Shown here in pieces: positions 47,304 through 55,928 of a stretch of 64,000 nucleotides of DNA (positions within the stretch are counted from its first letter, which is position 1; each line of letters starts with the position of its first letter). A model generated the notes under the pieces. It was not told the DNA's origin, did no database searches, and was given only the letters and a program-made list of their open reading frames with translations. Origin of the DNA: Bacillus sp. S/N-304-OC-R1 (lineage in GTDB: Bacteria; Bacillota; Bacilli; Bacillales; Cytobacillaceae); the NCBI RefSeq assembly GCF_019749375.1, contig NZ_JACWFE010000001.1, positions 372,001 to 436,000 on the forward strand, read 5' to 3'. The translations under genes were made by a program, and so were the position numbers.

Positions 47304-50300
47304 CTATTGAGTAACTAATTCCGTTGTCTCTTCTAAACGGACAGAAACAAGTTTTGAAACACCTGATTCCTGCATCGTTACACCATACAGAACATCCGCT
47401 TCTTCCATTGTTCCTTTTCGGTGAGTAATAACGATGAATTGGGTCTCAGAGCTAAATCTCTTTAAATACTGACTAAAGCGAAATACATTTGCTTCATCAA
47501 GTGCTGCTTCTACCTCGTCAAGAATACAAAATGGCACAGGACGTACTTTTAAAATTGAGAATAGCAGGGCAATCGCCGTCAATGCTCTTTCTCCCCCTGA
47601 TAAAAGCCCAAGGTTTTGCAGTTTTTTCCCTGGAGGCTGTGCGACAATTTCTACACCAGTATTTAATAAATCATCAGGATCAGTTAGCTTTAAATCAGCC
47701 CTTCCCCCGCCGAATAATGATTGAAATACCGACTCAAAATGAAAACGAATGCCTTCAAATGTCTGCTGGAACCGTTTTTTCATTTCGATATCCATTTCAT
47801 CAATAACCTGGAATAAGGTATCCTTTGCTTCTTGTAAATCATTTTTTTGTTCTAGAAGGAATTCATAACGCTCTGAGACACGATCATATTCCTCAATAGC
47901 CCCAAGATTCACTGTCCCAAGTTCTTCAATACCAAGCTTAATTAGTTTTACCTTTTTCCTTGCTTCATTAATATCCATTGTTAATGGATATTGCTCTTTT
48001 GCAGCTTCAAAGGACAATAAATATTCTTCTCGTAAATGAGTTAAACGAGTTTCAAGCTCAACATCGAGGCGATTTAATTTTACTTCTTCATCCTTTAATG
48101 CTTCAATCATGCCTTTATGCAGCCGTTTTAATTCTTTTGTTTCAAGCTCTAAATCTTCTAATGCAGTTTGAAGCTTCATCCGCTCTTCTCTTCTAGAGGA
48201 AATTAAGTTAATAGTTTCGGTTTTATCTTGCAATTTACGTTTTGCTGCTTCTTCTAACTGCTGCTCACCAGAATAACTATTTGTCATTTCTGAGGATAAA
48301 AGTTCTAGGTCCTCTTGTAAAATCATTAATTTACTATTAACTTCAGCAAGTTCCTCATTTATCGCTTCATATTTGTCCTTTGCATAATTGTATTGCTCAC
48401 TTTTGGCTGCAAAGCTTACCTTTAATTCATTAATGGCAGTTAACAAACTTTCCTTTGAGGTTTTCTGTAAATTTTTCTGGTCTGTTAATAAATTAATTTT
48501 TTCATCTAAGGAAGTGATTTGGGACCCATATTCTTCAAGGATTAAGCTCAAATCTGATTTTCTTATGATAAGCCGCTCTCGATCCTCGGAAAACTGGGCT
48601 TTGTCTAAATCATAAAGGGACAATCTTTCATTTAAGCTTTTCTCTTCGAATTCTATTTCGCGAAGATCTCCTTTTATTGTTTGTTCCTTTAATCGAAGTT
48701 CTTCCCCTGTTTTCCTGTGATCATCTATTCTTTCCTCTAGCTTTTGGATATCAGCTTTTAACATCTTTACTTGTGATTCTAAGCCTTGAGTCTTAGATTC
48801 CATATCAGTAATTCTAACCTTTAGTTCTTCAAGCTCAGCCTTTCTGCTCAAAATGGAGGTGGTTTTTTGTTTTAAGGCACCTCCGGTCATTGATCCGCCA
48901 GGGTTTACTATATCGCCATCAAGAGTAACCAATCTGACCCGATATTGGAGAATCTTCGCCATTTCATTCGCGCCTTTTAGATCCTTTGCAATGATAACGT
49001 TCCCAAGCAGATTTTCCATTGATTCTTTATATTTTAAATCGAATTGAATTAATTTAGCCGCTTCACCAATAAAGGAAGGATGATGCCCGATTGATTGAAT
49101 TTGACTAATTGTTAAGCTCTTCCCTTTAATTACATTTAAAGGAAGAAATGTAGCGCGGCCAAAGGAGTTTTGCTTTAAGTATTGAATTGCATTTCTACCA
49201 TCTTGCTCGGTTTCCACAATAATATGCTGCATCGCTCCGCCTAATGCTGTTTCTATTGCAGTTTCATATTCCTTTGGAACTTGAATAAGCTCAGCAACAG
49301 CACCTTCTATCCCTTGTAGCTTTTCGCCGCGAGCCTTCAAAACTTCCTTTACTCCTTGGAAAAAGCCTGAGTAGTCATCTTCCATTTCTTCAAGCATTTC
49401 TTGTCTTGATTTTGCTTTTTGCAAATACTGATATGCTTGATAAAGAGTTTTTTCTTGCTTTTGGTAGTTGTCTTTTGAAGATTCCAATCTTCTCTGCTCT
49501 TCACGAAATAGCTTTACTCCAGCATCTAATTCTTGCTGAGCTGATATGAGTGCTGCCTCAATTTTCTCTTTCTTCTCTTGAATGCTTTTCCGATTTTGAA
49601 TAAAGTTATCATTATCCTGCTCGAGCCTGCTGCTTCTTATATCAAGCTGAGACAGCTGCTGCTCAATGTTTTGCAGCTCATTTTTTGCAGCGGCCTGTTT
49701 ATTTAAAATTTCGATATAATCGCTTTTTAGTGATTCAATTTTTTCTTCCGTATTCTCATTAAATAACTTTAATTGATCTTGTTTTTGCTTTAGTTCATTT
49801 TGTAAATCGGTCGCTTCATTCTCTAACTGCTGTTGTATAAAATACTGTTTATCCTTTAGTTCCTTAAGCTCGAGTTCCTTTTCAAAATACTCTCCTAAAC
49901 TTCTTTGGAGCTGATCTTTGTTCTGAGATGCATTCTTCTTTCTTTCCTTTAAGACTTCTTTTCTGCCTTCGAGCTTCTCAAGCTCTTCACTGGCATGAAG
50001 CAGTACATTTTGCAAATCATTAATCGATTCATCAAGAGCTGAAGCATGATCTCTTAATTCTTCGATTTTCGCCTCTTTGCTCTGAAGATTAGCAGAGTGC
50101 TTCATTTCATTTGCTTTATGCTGTTCAAGGTCCTTGGATAACTGTTCCCATTTCGAATGTAAATCCTCAATTTCATAGACCATTAAGGCAACTTCTATTT
50201 TCTCAAGCTCTTCTTTCTGCTCTAAATAATCCTTGGCAATAGAAGCCTGGATTTTTAAAGGCTCAACCTGACTTTCAAGCTCGTATACTATATCATTCAC

Positions 50301-50870
50301 CCGATTTAAATTATCTTGGGTTTCTGTCAGTTTTCCTTCAGCCTTCTTTTTTCTAGTTTTATACTTAAGCACACCTGCTGCTTCTTCAAAAATTGTTCTG
50401 CGCTCTTCTGCCTTGCTATTGAGAATTTCCTCAACTCTTCCTTGGCTAATAATTGAAAAAGCTTCTCTTCCTAAACCAGAATCCATGAATAAATCAACAA
50501 TATCTTTAAGTCTGCAAGATTGTTTATTAATAAGAAATTCACTATCTCCGGATCTGTATACACGTCGAGTGACACTAACCTCATTATAATCAATTGGCAA
50601 TGATTGATCCTCATTATCCAATGTTAATGTAACTTCTGCAAAATTAAGAGATTTTCTTGAATCACTTCCAGAGAAGATGATATCTTCCATCTTTACTCCT
50701 CTTAAAGATTTAGCTGATTGTTCCCCTAATACCCATCTAATTGCGTCAGTGATGTTGCTTTTCCCACTTCCGTTCGGTCCTACAACAGCCGTAACACCTG
50801 GTACAAAATCAACCATGATTCTCTCAGCAAACGATTTAAATCCCACAACATCTAACCGTTTTAAAAACAA
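47304..50870 (-). CDS. smc: Chromosome partition protein Smc
   Basis: Smc is the core of the condensin complex with ScpAB. The 1188 residues include N-terminal Walker A GPNGSGKSN (31-39), two long coiled coils (about 170-500 and 675-1010), the hinge (about 505-670, with VTLDGDIVNPGGSMTGGALK), the signature LSGGERALTAIALLFSIL and Walker B FCILDEVEAALDEANV. The length and domain order are normal. It lies 46 bases after rnc. Confidence 0.99.
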   Translation of the reverse strand: MFLKRLDVVGFKSFAERIMVDFVPGVTAVVGPNGSGKSNITDAIRWVLGEQSAKSLRGVKMEDIIFSGSDSRKSLNFAEVTLTLDNEDQSLPIDYNEVSVTRRVYRSGDSEFLINKQSCRLKDIVDLFMDSGLGREAFSIISQGRVEEILNSKAEERRTIFEEAAGVLKYKTRKKKAEGKLTETQDNLNRVNDIVYELESQVEPLKIQASIAKDYLEQKEELEKIEVALMVYEIEDLHSKWEQLSKDLEQHKANEMKHSANLQSKEAKIEELRDHASALDESINDLQNVLLHASEELEKLEGRKEVLKERKKNASQNKDQLQRSLGEYFEKELELKELKDKQYFIQQQLENEATDLQNELKQKQDQLKLFNENTEEKIESLKSDYIEILNKQAAAKNELQNIEQQLSQLDIRSSRLEQDNDNFIQNRKSIQEKKEKIEAALISAQQELDAGVKLFREEQRRLESSKDNYQKQEKTLYQAYQYLQKAKSRQEMLEEMEDDYSGFFQGVKEVLKARGEKLQGIEGAVAELIQVPKEYETAIETALGGAMQHIIVETEQDGRNAIQYLKQNSFGRATFLPLNVIKGKSLTISQIQSIGHHPSFIGEAAKLIQFDLKYKESMENLLGNVIIAKDLKGANEMAKILQYRVRLVTLDGDIVNPGGSMTGGALKQKTTSILSRKAELEELKVRITDMESKTQGLESQVKMLKADIQKLEERIDDHRKTGEELRLKEQTIKGDLREIEFEEKSLNERLSLYDLDKAQFSEDRERLIIRKSDLSLILEEYGSQITSLDEKINLLTDQKNLQKTSKESLLTAINELKVSFAAKSEQYNYAKDKYEAINEELAEVNSKLMILQEDLELLSSEMTNSYSGEQQLEEAAKRKLQDKTETINLISSRREERMKLQTALEDLELETKELKRLHKGMIEALKDEEVKLNRLDVELETRLTHLREEYLLSFEAAKEQYPLTMDINEARKKVKLIKLGIEELGTVNLGAIEEYDRVSERYEFLLEQKNDLQEAKDTLFQVIDEMDIEMKKRFQQTFEGIRFHFESVFQSLFGGGRADLKLTDPDDLLNTGVEIVAQPPGKKLQNLGLLSGGERALTAIALLFSILKVRPVPFCILDEVEAALDEANVFRFSQYLKRFSSETQFIVITHRKGTMEEADVLYGVTMQESGVSKLVSVRLEETTELVTQ

Positions 50871-50916
50871 CTGCTGCTCCTCCTACTCATTACTGTTTCA
50901 TTTCTTTGTTGTCGTT

Positions 50917-51660
50917 TTAGCTTAAATTGTTTTTCAGAACTTCAAGTGCCATTTGTGCCGCATGCTGTTCTGCTTCTTTTTTGGATCTTCCTGTTCCAGT
51001 CCCTAATTCCTTGCCGTTCATTGAAACTCTGGAGACAAACTCTCTATTATGAGCAGGACCTTTTTCCTGCAATATTTTATACTCGATTAGACCAGCTCCA
51101 TCACGCTGTATCAGTTCCTGAAGCTGACTCTTAAAATCCATTACATGTGAAAAGACACCTGAATTGATTTTTGGGAATACAATTTTTTCAAGAAATTGAA
51201 CAACTGTAGCCAATCCCTTATCCAAATAAAGAGCACCAATAAATGATTCAAAAACATCCGCAAGCAGTGCCGGTCTTTCTCGTCCGCCGGTCATTTCTTC
51301 CCCTTTTCCTAAAAGCACAAGCTCCCCAAAGGATAATTCATGTGCAAAGGATACTAATGAAGGCTCACATACGACAGCAGCTCTTAATTTTGTCAGCTCA
51401 CCTTCACTCATCATTGGATATTTAAGAAATAAAAATTGGGAAACGGTTAGCTCAAGGACTGCGTCTCCTAAAAACTCAAGTCGTTCATTATCTTCATTTG
51501 GTTTTCTGCGGTGTTCATTTACATATGAGGAATGAGTAAATGCTTGTTTTAATAGCTTTTCATTCTCAAACTCAATCCCGATCTTCCTCTGAAATTCTTT
51601 AAAACGTTTATCTATAGCTCGAAAGCTTTTTTTATCCTTGTCTTTTCCAATACTGTGCAT
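50917..51660 (-). CDS. rnc: Ribonuclease III
   Basis: RNase III cleaves double-stranded RNA in rRNA and mRNA maturation. It has 247 residues. The catalytic domain has [20 protein letters not shown] (near 58-77) and [16 protein letters not shown]. The C-terminal double-stranded RNA-binding domain ends [15 protein letters not shown]. It is followed by smc and ftsY, as in B. subtilis. Confidence 0.98.
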   Translation of the reverse strand: MHSIGKDKDKKSFRAIDKRFKEFQRKIGIEFENEKLLKQAFTHSSYVNEHRRKPNEDNERLEFLGDAVLELTVSQFLFLKYPMMSEGELTKLRAAVVCEPSLVSFAHELSFGELVLLGKGEEMTGGRERPALLADVFESFIGALYLDKGLATVVQFLEKIVFPKINSGVFSHVMDFKSQLQELIQRDGAGLIEYKILQEKGPAHNREFVSRVSMNGKELGTGTGRSKKEAEQHAAQMALEVLKNNLS

Positions 51661-51758
51661 AATTGATTCACCTTTGTAAGTAAATTGACCAAAATTTTAT
51701 TAAAAACCATACTAATAACGAGTTTACTGAAAAAAAATGAAATATGCAAAAAGCATAG

Positions 51759-51784
51759 AAAGCCCCGTTAATAAACGGAGCTTT
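51759..51784 (-). terminator. Hairpin terminator between acpP and rnc
   Basis: AAAGCCCCGTT (51759-51769) pairs with AACGGAGCTTT (51774-51784) over 11 bp with one mismatch-type G-U pair and a 4-base loop. On the minus strand it is followed by CTATGCTTTTT, a displaced U-tract. Confidence 0.65.
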
Positions 51785-51866
51785 ACCAAAACTCGTATTT
51801 TCTGTCCGTAACCACCTAATATAAAATCAAGTAATAATGGACAAAAAATACGAAAAAAATAGTATA

Positions 51867-51890
51867 CAGCGGGGGCAAATACCCCCACTG
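51867..51890 (-). other. Second hairpin just after acpP
   Basis: CAGCGGGGG (51867-51875) pairs with CCCCCACTG (51882-51890) around a 6-base loop with one mismatch. It lies about 20 bases after the acpP stop and has no U-tract. Together with the hairpin at 51759-51784 it forms a tandem 3' structure. Confidence 0.6.
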
Positions 51891-51910
51891 AAAGAAATTT
51901 GTTTACTGAA

Positions 51911-52144
51911 TTATTGCTTTGCATTTATGTAATTTACAGCGTCACCAACTGTAGCAATTTTTTCAGCGTCATCATCAGAGATTTCCATATCGAATTCATC
52001 TTCTAATTCCATTACTAGTTCAACAACATCAAGGGAATCAGCGCCAAGATCATCTTTGAAAGAAGCTTCTAATTTTACTTCAGACTCTTCAACACCTAGA
52101 CGGTCAACGATAATCTTCGTTACTCTTTCTAATACATCTGCCAT
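51911..52144 (-). CDS. acpP: Acyl carrier protein
   Basis: AcpP carries acyl chains on phosphopantetheine. The 77 residues are strongly acidic. Ser37 in [12 protein letters not shown] is the attachment site. GAGGGGAGGTG precedes the ATG. It is the last gene of the fapR-plsX-fabD-fabG-acpP order but is separated from fabG by 340 bases that hold a GC-rich repeat and a consensus -10 box, so it may also be transcribed on its own. Confidence 0.99.
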   Translation of the reverse strand: MADVLERVTKIIVDRLGVEESEVKLEASFKDDLGADSLDVVELVMELEDEFDMEISDDDAEKIATVGDAVNYINAKQ

Positions 52145-52167
52145 GCTTGTTCACCTCCCCTCAAGAT

Positions 52168-52173
52168 ATTATA
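52168..52173 (-). promoter_or_regulatory. Candidate -10 box for acpP
   Basis: A consensus TATAAT on the minus strand, about 24 bases before the acpP ATG. The -35 region is AT-rich without a good TTGACA match. Confidence 0.4.
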
Positions 52174-52257
52174 GAGTATTTTTCATAAATAATAAATGTA
52201 CTTTATTATTATTTTAAATCGTTTTTGTAAATTTTGTTGTTTTAAGACTAAACGGGG

Positions 52258-52390
52258 AACCTTTCCTTTTCGCTCCAGGCACGCAGCGATCGCGGGGAGG
52301 AAATCGAGCCTCCTCGCCGTTCCGTCTGCGGGGTCTCGACCTTTCCTCTATTTCCCGCAGGAGTCAAGCGCCTTCCGCTCCAATCCACTC
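52258..52390. repeat. GC-rich structured intergenic repeat element (Bacillaceae type)
   Basis: A GC-rich island inside AT-rich DNA. A 17-base arm (52292-52308: GCGGG, GAGGAAA, TCGAG in a row) is complementary to CTCGA (52335-52339), TTTCCTC (52342-52348) and CCCGC (52354-52358), with two small bulges, so it can fold into a long stem. Near-identical decamers CGCTCCAGGC and CGCTCCAATC flank it. From memory, elements with a GCCTCCTCG core, TGCGGGGTCTCGA and CCCGCAGGAGTC are scattered between genes in many Bacillaceae genomes. Only one copy is in this window. Confidence 0.65.
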
Positions 52391-52410
52391 TGTGTTTCCA
52401 ATGTTTAAAA

Positions 52411-52455
52411 AGTAACACTCTTTTAGAAAACAGCCTTATATTAAATCGTGTTACT
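52411..52455 (-). terminator. Weak terminator candidate after fabG
   Basis: AGTAACAC (52411-52418) pairs with GTGTTACT (52448-52455). On the minus strand it comes after fabG and is followed by TTTTTAAAC. The 29-base loop makes it weak. Confidence 0.4.
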
Positions 52456-52485
52456 AAAACAATTGTATTCCACCTTATAAAGAAA

Positions 52486-53229
52486 TTACATTACCATTCC
52501 GCCATCAACATGAAGGGTTTGTCCTGTCATGTAACGGCTATCTTCTGATGCTAGGAAGACAACAATGTTGGCAATGTCAGATGGTTCTCCGAATCTAGCT
52601 AAAGGAATTTGCTTTAGCATGGCATCCTTTACTTCTTCTTGAAGTTTATCCGTCATGTCTGTTGTAATGAATCCTGGTGCAACAGCATTAACTGTAATTC
52701 CACGGGAAGCAAGTTCTTTTGCAGTAGTCTTTGTTAGCCCAATCACCCCAGATTTAGCGGCAACATAATTAGCTTGTCCAGGATTTCCGCTCACACCGAC
52801 AATTGACGAAATATTAATAATCCGACCGCTTCTTTGCTTCATCATTTGTCTTGTTACTGCTTTTGTACATAAGAAAACGCCTTTAAGATTGATATTAATA
52901 ACATCATCCCATTCGTCTTCCTTCATTCTCATTAATAGATTATCTTTTGTAATCCCTGCATTATTCACAAGAATATCCAGCTTGCCAAATGCGTCAATTG
53001 TTGCCTTCACCATATTGGCTACTGACTCACTGTCTGAAACATCGCATTGAATAGCGATAGCGTTTCTTCCCATTTCTTTAATTTCAGCCACAACTCCATT
53101 GGCTCTTTCTTCACTTCCGGAATAATTAACAGCAATATCAGCGCCTTGTCTAGCAAGTTCTAATGCAATTTCACGCCCAATTCCACGGGAAGCGCCCGTA
53201 ACCAATGCGGCTTTGCCTTCTAGCTTCAT
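52486..53229 (-). CDS. fabG: 3-oxoacyl-[acyl-carrier-protein] reductase
   Basis: FabG reduces beta-ketoacyl-ACP with NADPH in fatty acid synthesis. The 247 residues carry the nucleotide motif TGASRGIG (11-18), NNAG (89-92), catalytic Ser142, Tyr155 and Lys159 (YVAAK), and the C-terminal [14 protein letters not shown]. The ATG at 53227-53229 overlaps the fabD stop (ATGA) and follows GGAGGAAACACA. The 13-residue upstream extension was rejected. Confidence 0.99.
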   Translation of the reverse strand: MKLEGKAALVTGASRGIGREIALELARQGADIAVNYSGSEERANGVVAEIKEMGRNAIAIQCDVSDSESVANMVKATIDAFGKLDILVNNAGITKDNLLMRMKEDEWDDVININLKGVFLCTKAVTRQMMKQRSGRIINISSIVGVSGNPGQANYVAAKSGVIGLTKTTAKELASRGITVNAVAPGFITTDMTDKLQEEVKDAMLKQIPLARFGEPSDIANIVVFLASEDSRYMTGQTLHVDGGMVM

Positions 53230-54173
53230 TGTGTTTCCTCCTTTAAGGACTCGATAACAGCTGAACATGTTTCTTGGTCAGATACAGCAAATATCTTAAC
53301 GTTCTTATCTATTTTCTTTACGAGTCCAGATAGAACCTTACCTGGACCAATTTCAATGAAAGTGTCTACACCTAAAGAAATCATCTTTTGGACAGAATCC
53401 TCCCATAGCACAGGGGAATATAACTGTTGAATTAATTTTTCCTTAATTTCATCTGCAGATGTTAATTCAGCGGCAGTGACATTAGCGATTACAGGTATTT
53501 CTGCATCATTAACTTGTATCTCTTCTAATATATTTCTAAACTTTTCGGCAGCAGGCTTCATTAACTCTGAATGGAATGGCCCACTTACTACAAGCGGCAT
53601 AACACGTTTTGCACCTGCATCTTTTGCCTTTACAGAGGCAATTTCAACGCCTTGTTTAGAACCAGATATAACAATTTGACCCGGACAATTTAAATTTGCC
53701 AGCTGAACAGAATTTCCTCCATTAGTGACCTCGTCTGTTACAGCTTTAAGAGTATCACGATCTAATCCTAAAACAGCAGCCATTGTTCCTTCTCCATTCG
53801 GAACTGCTTCCTCCATATATTCGCCTCTTTTTCGGACCGCGTAAACTCCATCCTCAAAAGAAATCGCACCTGCTGCAACGAGAGCAGTATATTCGCCAAG
53901 GCTATGCCCGGCAACATAATCAGGTTTTATCCCCGATTGTTTAAAGAACTCCAGAATAGCAATACTTGTTGTAAGTAAAGCAGGCTGTGCATTTGTAGTT
54001 AAAGTCAATTCTTCCTGTGGTCCCTCAAAAATTAGATTAGAAAGAGAAAAATTTAATTTCTCATCTGCCTGATCAAAATAAGATTTTACTGTATTATCAG
54101 CATCTGCTAAAGACTTCCCCATTCCAACGGTCTGAGATCCTTGGCCAGGAAACATAAATGCGATCTTACCCAT
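53226..54173 (-). CDS. fabD: Malonyl-CoA:ACP transacylase
   Basis: FabD moves malonyl from CoA to ACP. The 315 residues begin with the [14 protein letters not shown] motif. The nucleophile Ser91 is in [11 protein letters not shown] and His202 is in SGPFHSELM. The oxyanion-hole Gln is in GQGSQ. It overlaps fabG by 4 bases and follows plsX. Confidence 0.98.
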   Translation of the reverse strand: MGKIAFMFPGQGSQTVGMGKSLADADNTVKSYFDQADEKLNFSLSNLIFEGPQEELTLTTNAQPALLTTSIAILEFFKQSGIKPDYVAGHSLGEYTALVAAGAISFEDGVYAVRKRGEYMEEAVPNGEGTMAAVLGLDRDTLKAVTDEVTNGGNSVQLANLNCPGQIVISGSKQGVEIASVKAKDAGAKRVMPLVVSGPFHSELMKPAAEKFRNILEEIQVNDAEIPVIANVTAAELTSADEIKEKLIQQLYSPVLWEDSVQKMISLGVDTFIEIGPGKVLSGLVKKIDKNVKIFAVSDQETCSAVIESLKEETQ

Positions 54174-54193
54174 AGTGATTCCCCCTTGCTATT

Positions 54194-55177
54194 TCAATTT
54201 TTTTCAATAACTTCCTTAATTGTTTGTGAAACTTGATGTGCAACCATTTCCCGTGTTTGTCTTACAGCATTAAATAGTGCATTTGCATCCGATGAACCGT
54301 GTGCTTTAATAACAGGAGCCTTTAAGCCAAATAGACCTGCTCCGCCATATTCAGAGTAATCCATCTTCGCTTTCAATTGAACTAAATCTGGTTTCAATAC
54401 AGCAGCAGCCAGCTTGCTTTTAAAACTGCTCGTCAATGCAGATTTTAACATCTTAAACACTGACATGGCTGTCCCTTCAATAGATTTTAGCACCATATTA
54501 CCCGTAAATCCGTCGGTAACAACAACATCAGCAACACCTTCAAGCAAATCTCTTGCTTCAACATTTCCTACAAAATTCAAATTTGCATTTTGCAGTAAAT
54601 CGAATGTTTGTTTAGTGAGATCATTTCCCTTTTTCTCTTCGGTTCCAATATTAAGAAGACCTATTCTTGGATTAGAAATGCCACGAACTTTTTCAGAATA
54701 AATAGATCCCATGATCGCATACTGAAGAAGATGTTCAGGCTTAGCATCAACATTCGCTCCAACATCCAGAAGCAGAAAACCTTCTCCGCCTAATGTAGGC
54801 AGTGTCGGGGATAAGGCTGGTCTTTCTATTCCTTCAATACGGCCAACTACGAAAAGTCCTACTGCCATTAATGCACCTGTATTCCCAGCTGAAATACAAG
54901 CATCTGCTTTTCCATCCTTCACAAGCTGAGCTGCTAAAACCATTGATGCTGTTTTCTTTCGGCGCACTGCTCGTACAGGTTCATCTGTTGCTAAGATAAC
55001 TTCTTCCGTATGTAAAACTTCAATTCTATCGTGAGAAGACAAATATTCTCTGATTTTTGATTCATCACCAACAAGTGTAATTTCAATATCTTTAAATTCG
55101 GCAGCAGCTTTCATCGCCCCAAGAACAATTTCTTTAGGAGCATGATCGCCTCCCATTGCATCAATCGCTATTTTCAT
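54194..55177 (-). CDS. plsX: Phosphate acyltransferase PlsX
   Basis: PlsX makes acyl phosphate from acyl-ACP, the first step of the PlsX/PlsY route to phospholipids. The protein has 327 residues from the ATG at 55175-55177, beginning [38 protein letters not shown] and [14 protein letters not shown] are family motifs. The upstream ATG (four codons earlier) abuts AAAGG and was rejected. The start lies inside the end of fapR. Confidence 0.97.
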   Translation of the reverse strand: MKIAIDAMGGDHAPKEIVLGAMKAAAEFKDIEITLVGDESKIREYLSSHDRIEVLHTEEVILATDEPVRAVRRKKTASMVLAAQLVKDGKADACISAGNTGALMAVGLFVVGRIEGIERPALSPTLPTLGGEGFLLLDVGANVDAKPEHLLQYAIMGSIYSEKVRGISNPRIGLLNIGTEEKKGNDLTKQTFDLLQNANLNFVGNVEARDLLEGVADVVVTDGFTGNMVLKSIEGTAMSVFKMLKSALTSSFKSKLAAAVLKPDLVQLKAKMDYSEYGGAGLFGLKAPVIKAHGSSDANALFNAVRQTREMVAHQVSQTIKEVIEKN

Positions 55178-55763
55178 GCTGAAATTCATCCTTTTTTGTT
55201 TTTTTGTGAGACCGATACATATCGAATTCCCCTTTAAAAACTAACTCATTGTTCACATAGCTTGCAACTTCTACGATTGTTCTGCCATTTTCGGAATCGA
55301 TACTTACCACTTTTGCTTTGGCAATAACCCTTTCTTTAAGTTTTACAGAACGGGTAAATTGTATGTTTGCTTTAGCGGTTAACGCAAGTTCATCATTTAT
55401 TAGCGCGACTGCCAGTGAATTTGCTTGAGCAAATAAATGATGTCCGCGTGCGATCTTATTGCGCTTAAAAACATGCTCTTCTTTTATATCCAATATAGAT
55501 ATAGCCGTCTTATCTAGTTCAATATCAATAATTTCGCCAATTACCTCATCAATTGGCAATGAACGCACTTCATCTTCAAATTTCTTTTCGGCAACATGCT
55601 TAATTCGTTCCCGGAGTTCAGGGATTGAAAGCTCTAGCCTATCCAGCCTTATTGTCTGCACGCTCACTGAAAACTTTTCAGCAAGCTCTTCATCCGTAAT
55701 AAAAGGATTTTCTTTAATTGTCGACGTTAAGAGGGCTTGCCGTTCTTTTTTATTTCTTCGCAT
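55161..55763 (-). CDS. fapR: Fatty acid and phospholipid regulator FapR
   Basis: FapR represses lipid synthesis genes and is released by malonyl-CoA. It has 200 residues. The N-terminal helix-turn-helix ([20 protein letters not shown]) is followed by a linker helix and a hot-dog domain (about 65-190; [20 protein letters not shown]), which binds malonyl-CoA. Length and sequence are close to B. subtilis FapR. The promoter carries a FapR box, so the gene is autoregulated. Confidence 0.98.
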   Translation of the reverse strand: MRRNKKERQALLTSTIKENPFITDEELAEKFSVSVQTIRLDRLELSIPELRERIKHVAEKKFEDEVRSLPIDEVIGEIIDIELDKTAISILDIKEEHVFKRNKIARGHHLFAQANSLAVALINDELALTAKANIQFTRSVKLKERVIAKAKVVSIDSENGRTIVEVASYVNNELVFKGEFDMYRSHKKTKKDEFQHENSD

Positions 55764-55783
55764 CTTTTACACCGTCCCAGATA

Positions 55784-55800
55784 TTAAGACTAGGTACTAA
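55784..55800 (-). promoter_or_regulatory. FapR operator at the fapR promoter
   Basis: On the minus strand TTAGTACCTAGTCTTAA lies directly downstream of the -10 box, over the expected transcription start. It matches the known FapR inverted-repeat box (TTAGTACC half-site) and so explains autoregulation of fapR-plsX-fabD-fabG. Confidence 0.85.
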
Positions 55801-55804
55801 TAGT

Positions 55805-55833
55805 AGTATATAATTAAGAATAGGAGATTGCAA
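55805..55833 (-). promoter_or_regulatory. Sigma-A promoter of the fapR operon
   Basis: On the minus strand TTGCAA (55828-55833), exactly 17 bases, then TATACT (55805-55810). The FapR box begins four bases downstream. Confidence 0.8.
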
Positions 55834-55871
55834 GCAGAAAAATGGGGGTAACCTGAGTAGAAGATAGCCAT

Positions 55872-55912
55872 AGAAAAAGCTTTAGCACAATGTTAGCGCT
55901 AAAGCTTTTTCT
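55872..55912 (-). terminator. Rho-independent terminator of recG
   Basis: AGAAAAAGCTTTAGC (55872-55886) pairs perfectly with GCTAAAGCTTTTTCT (55898-55912) over 15 bp with an 11-base loop. It sits between the recG stop and the fapR promoter and can act in both directions. Confidence 0.9.
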
Positions 55913-55928
55913 GCATGCCGTACTACTC

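Larger units (their letters stand above)
52145..52485. other. 340-base interval between fabG and acpP
   Basis: This gap, absent or short in many relatives, holds three things on inspection. They are a -10 box for acpP, a GC-rich structured repeat (about 52258-52390) and an 8-bp inverted repeat with T-run (52411-52455). No protein-coding frame is convincing; a 70-codon open frame across the repeat on the plus strand is explained by its high GC. Confidence 0.7.

Noticed and set aside
52196-52408. A 70-codon plus-strand open frame between fabG and acpP
   Set aside because: It runs across the GC-rich repeat, has no ribosome binding site, and its composition follows the repeat rather than coding sequence.
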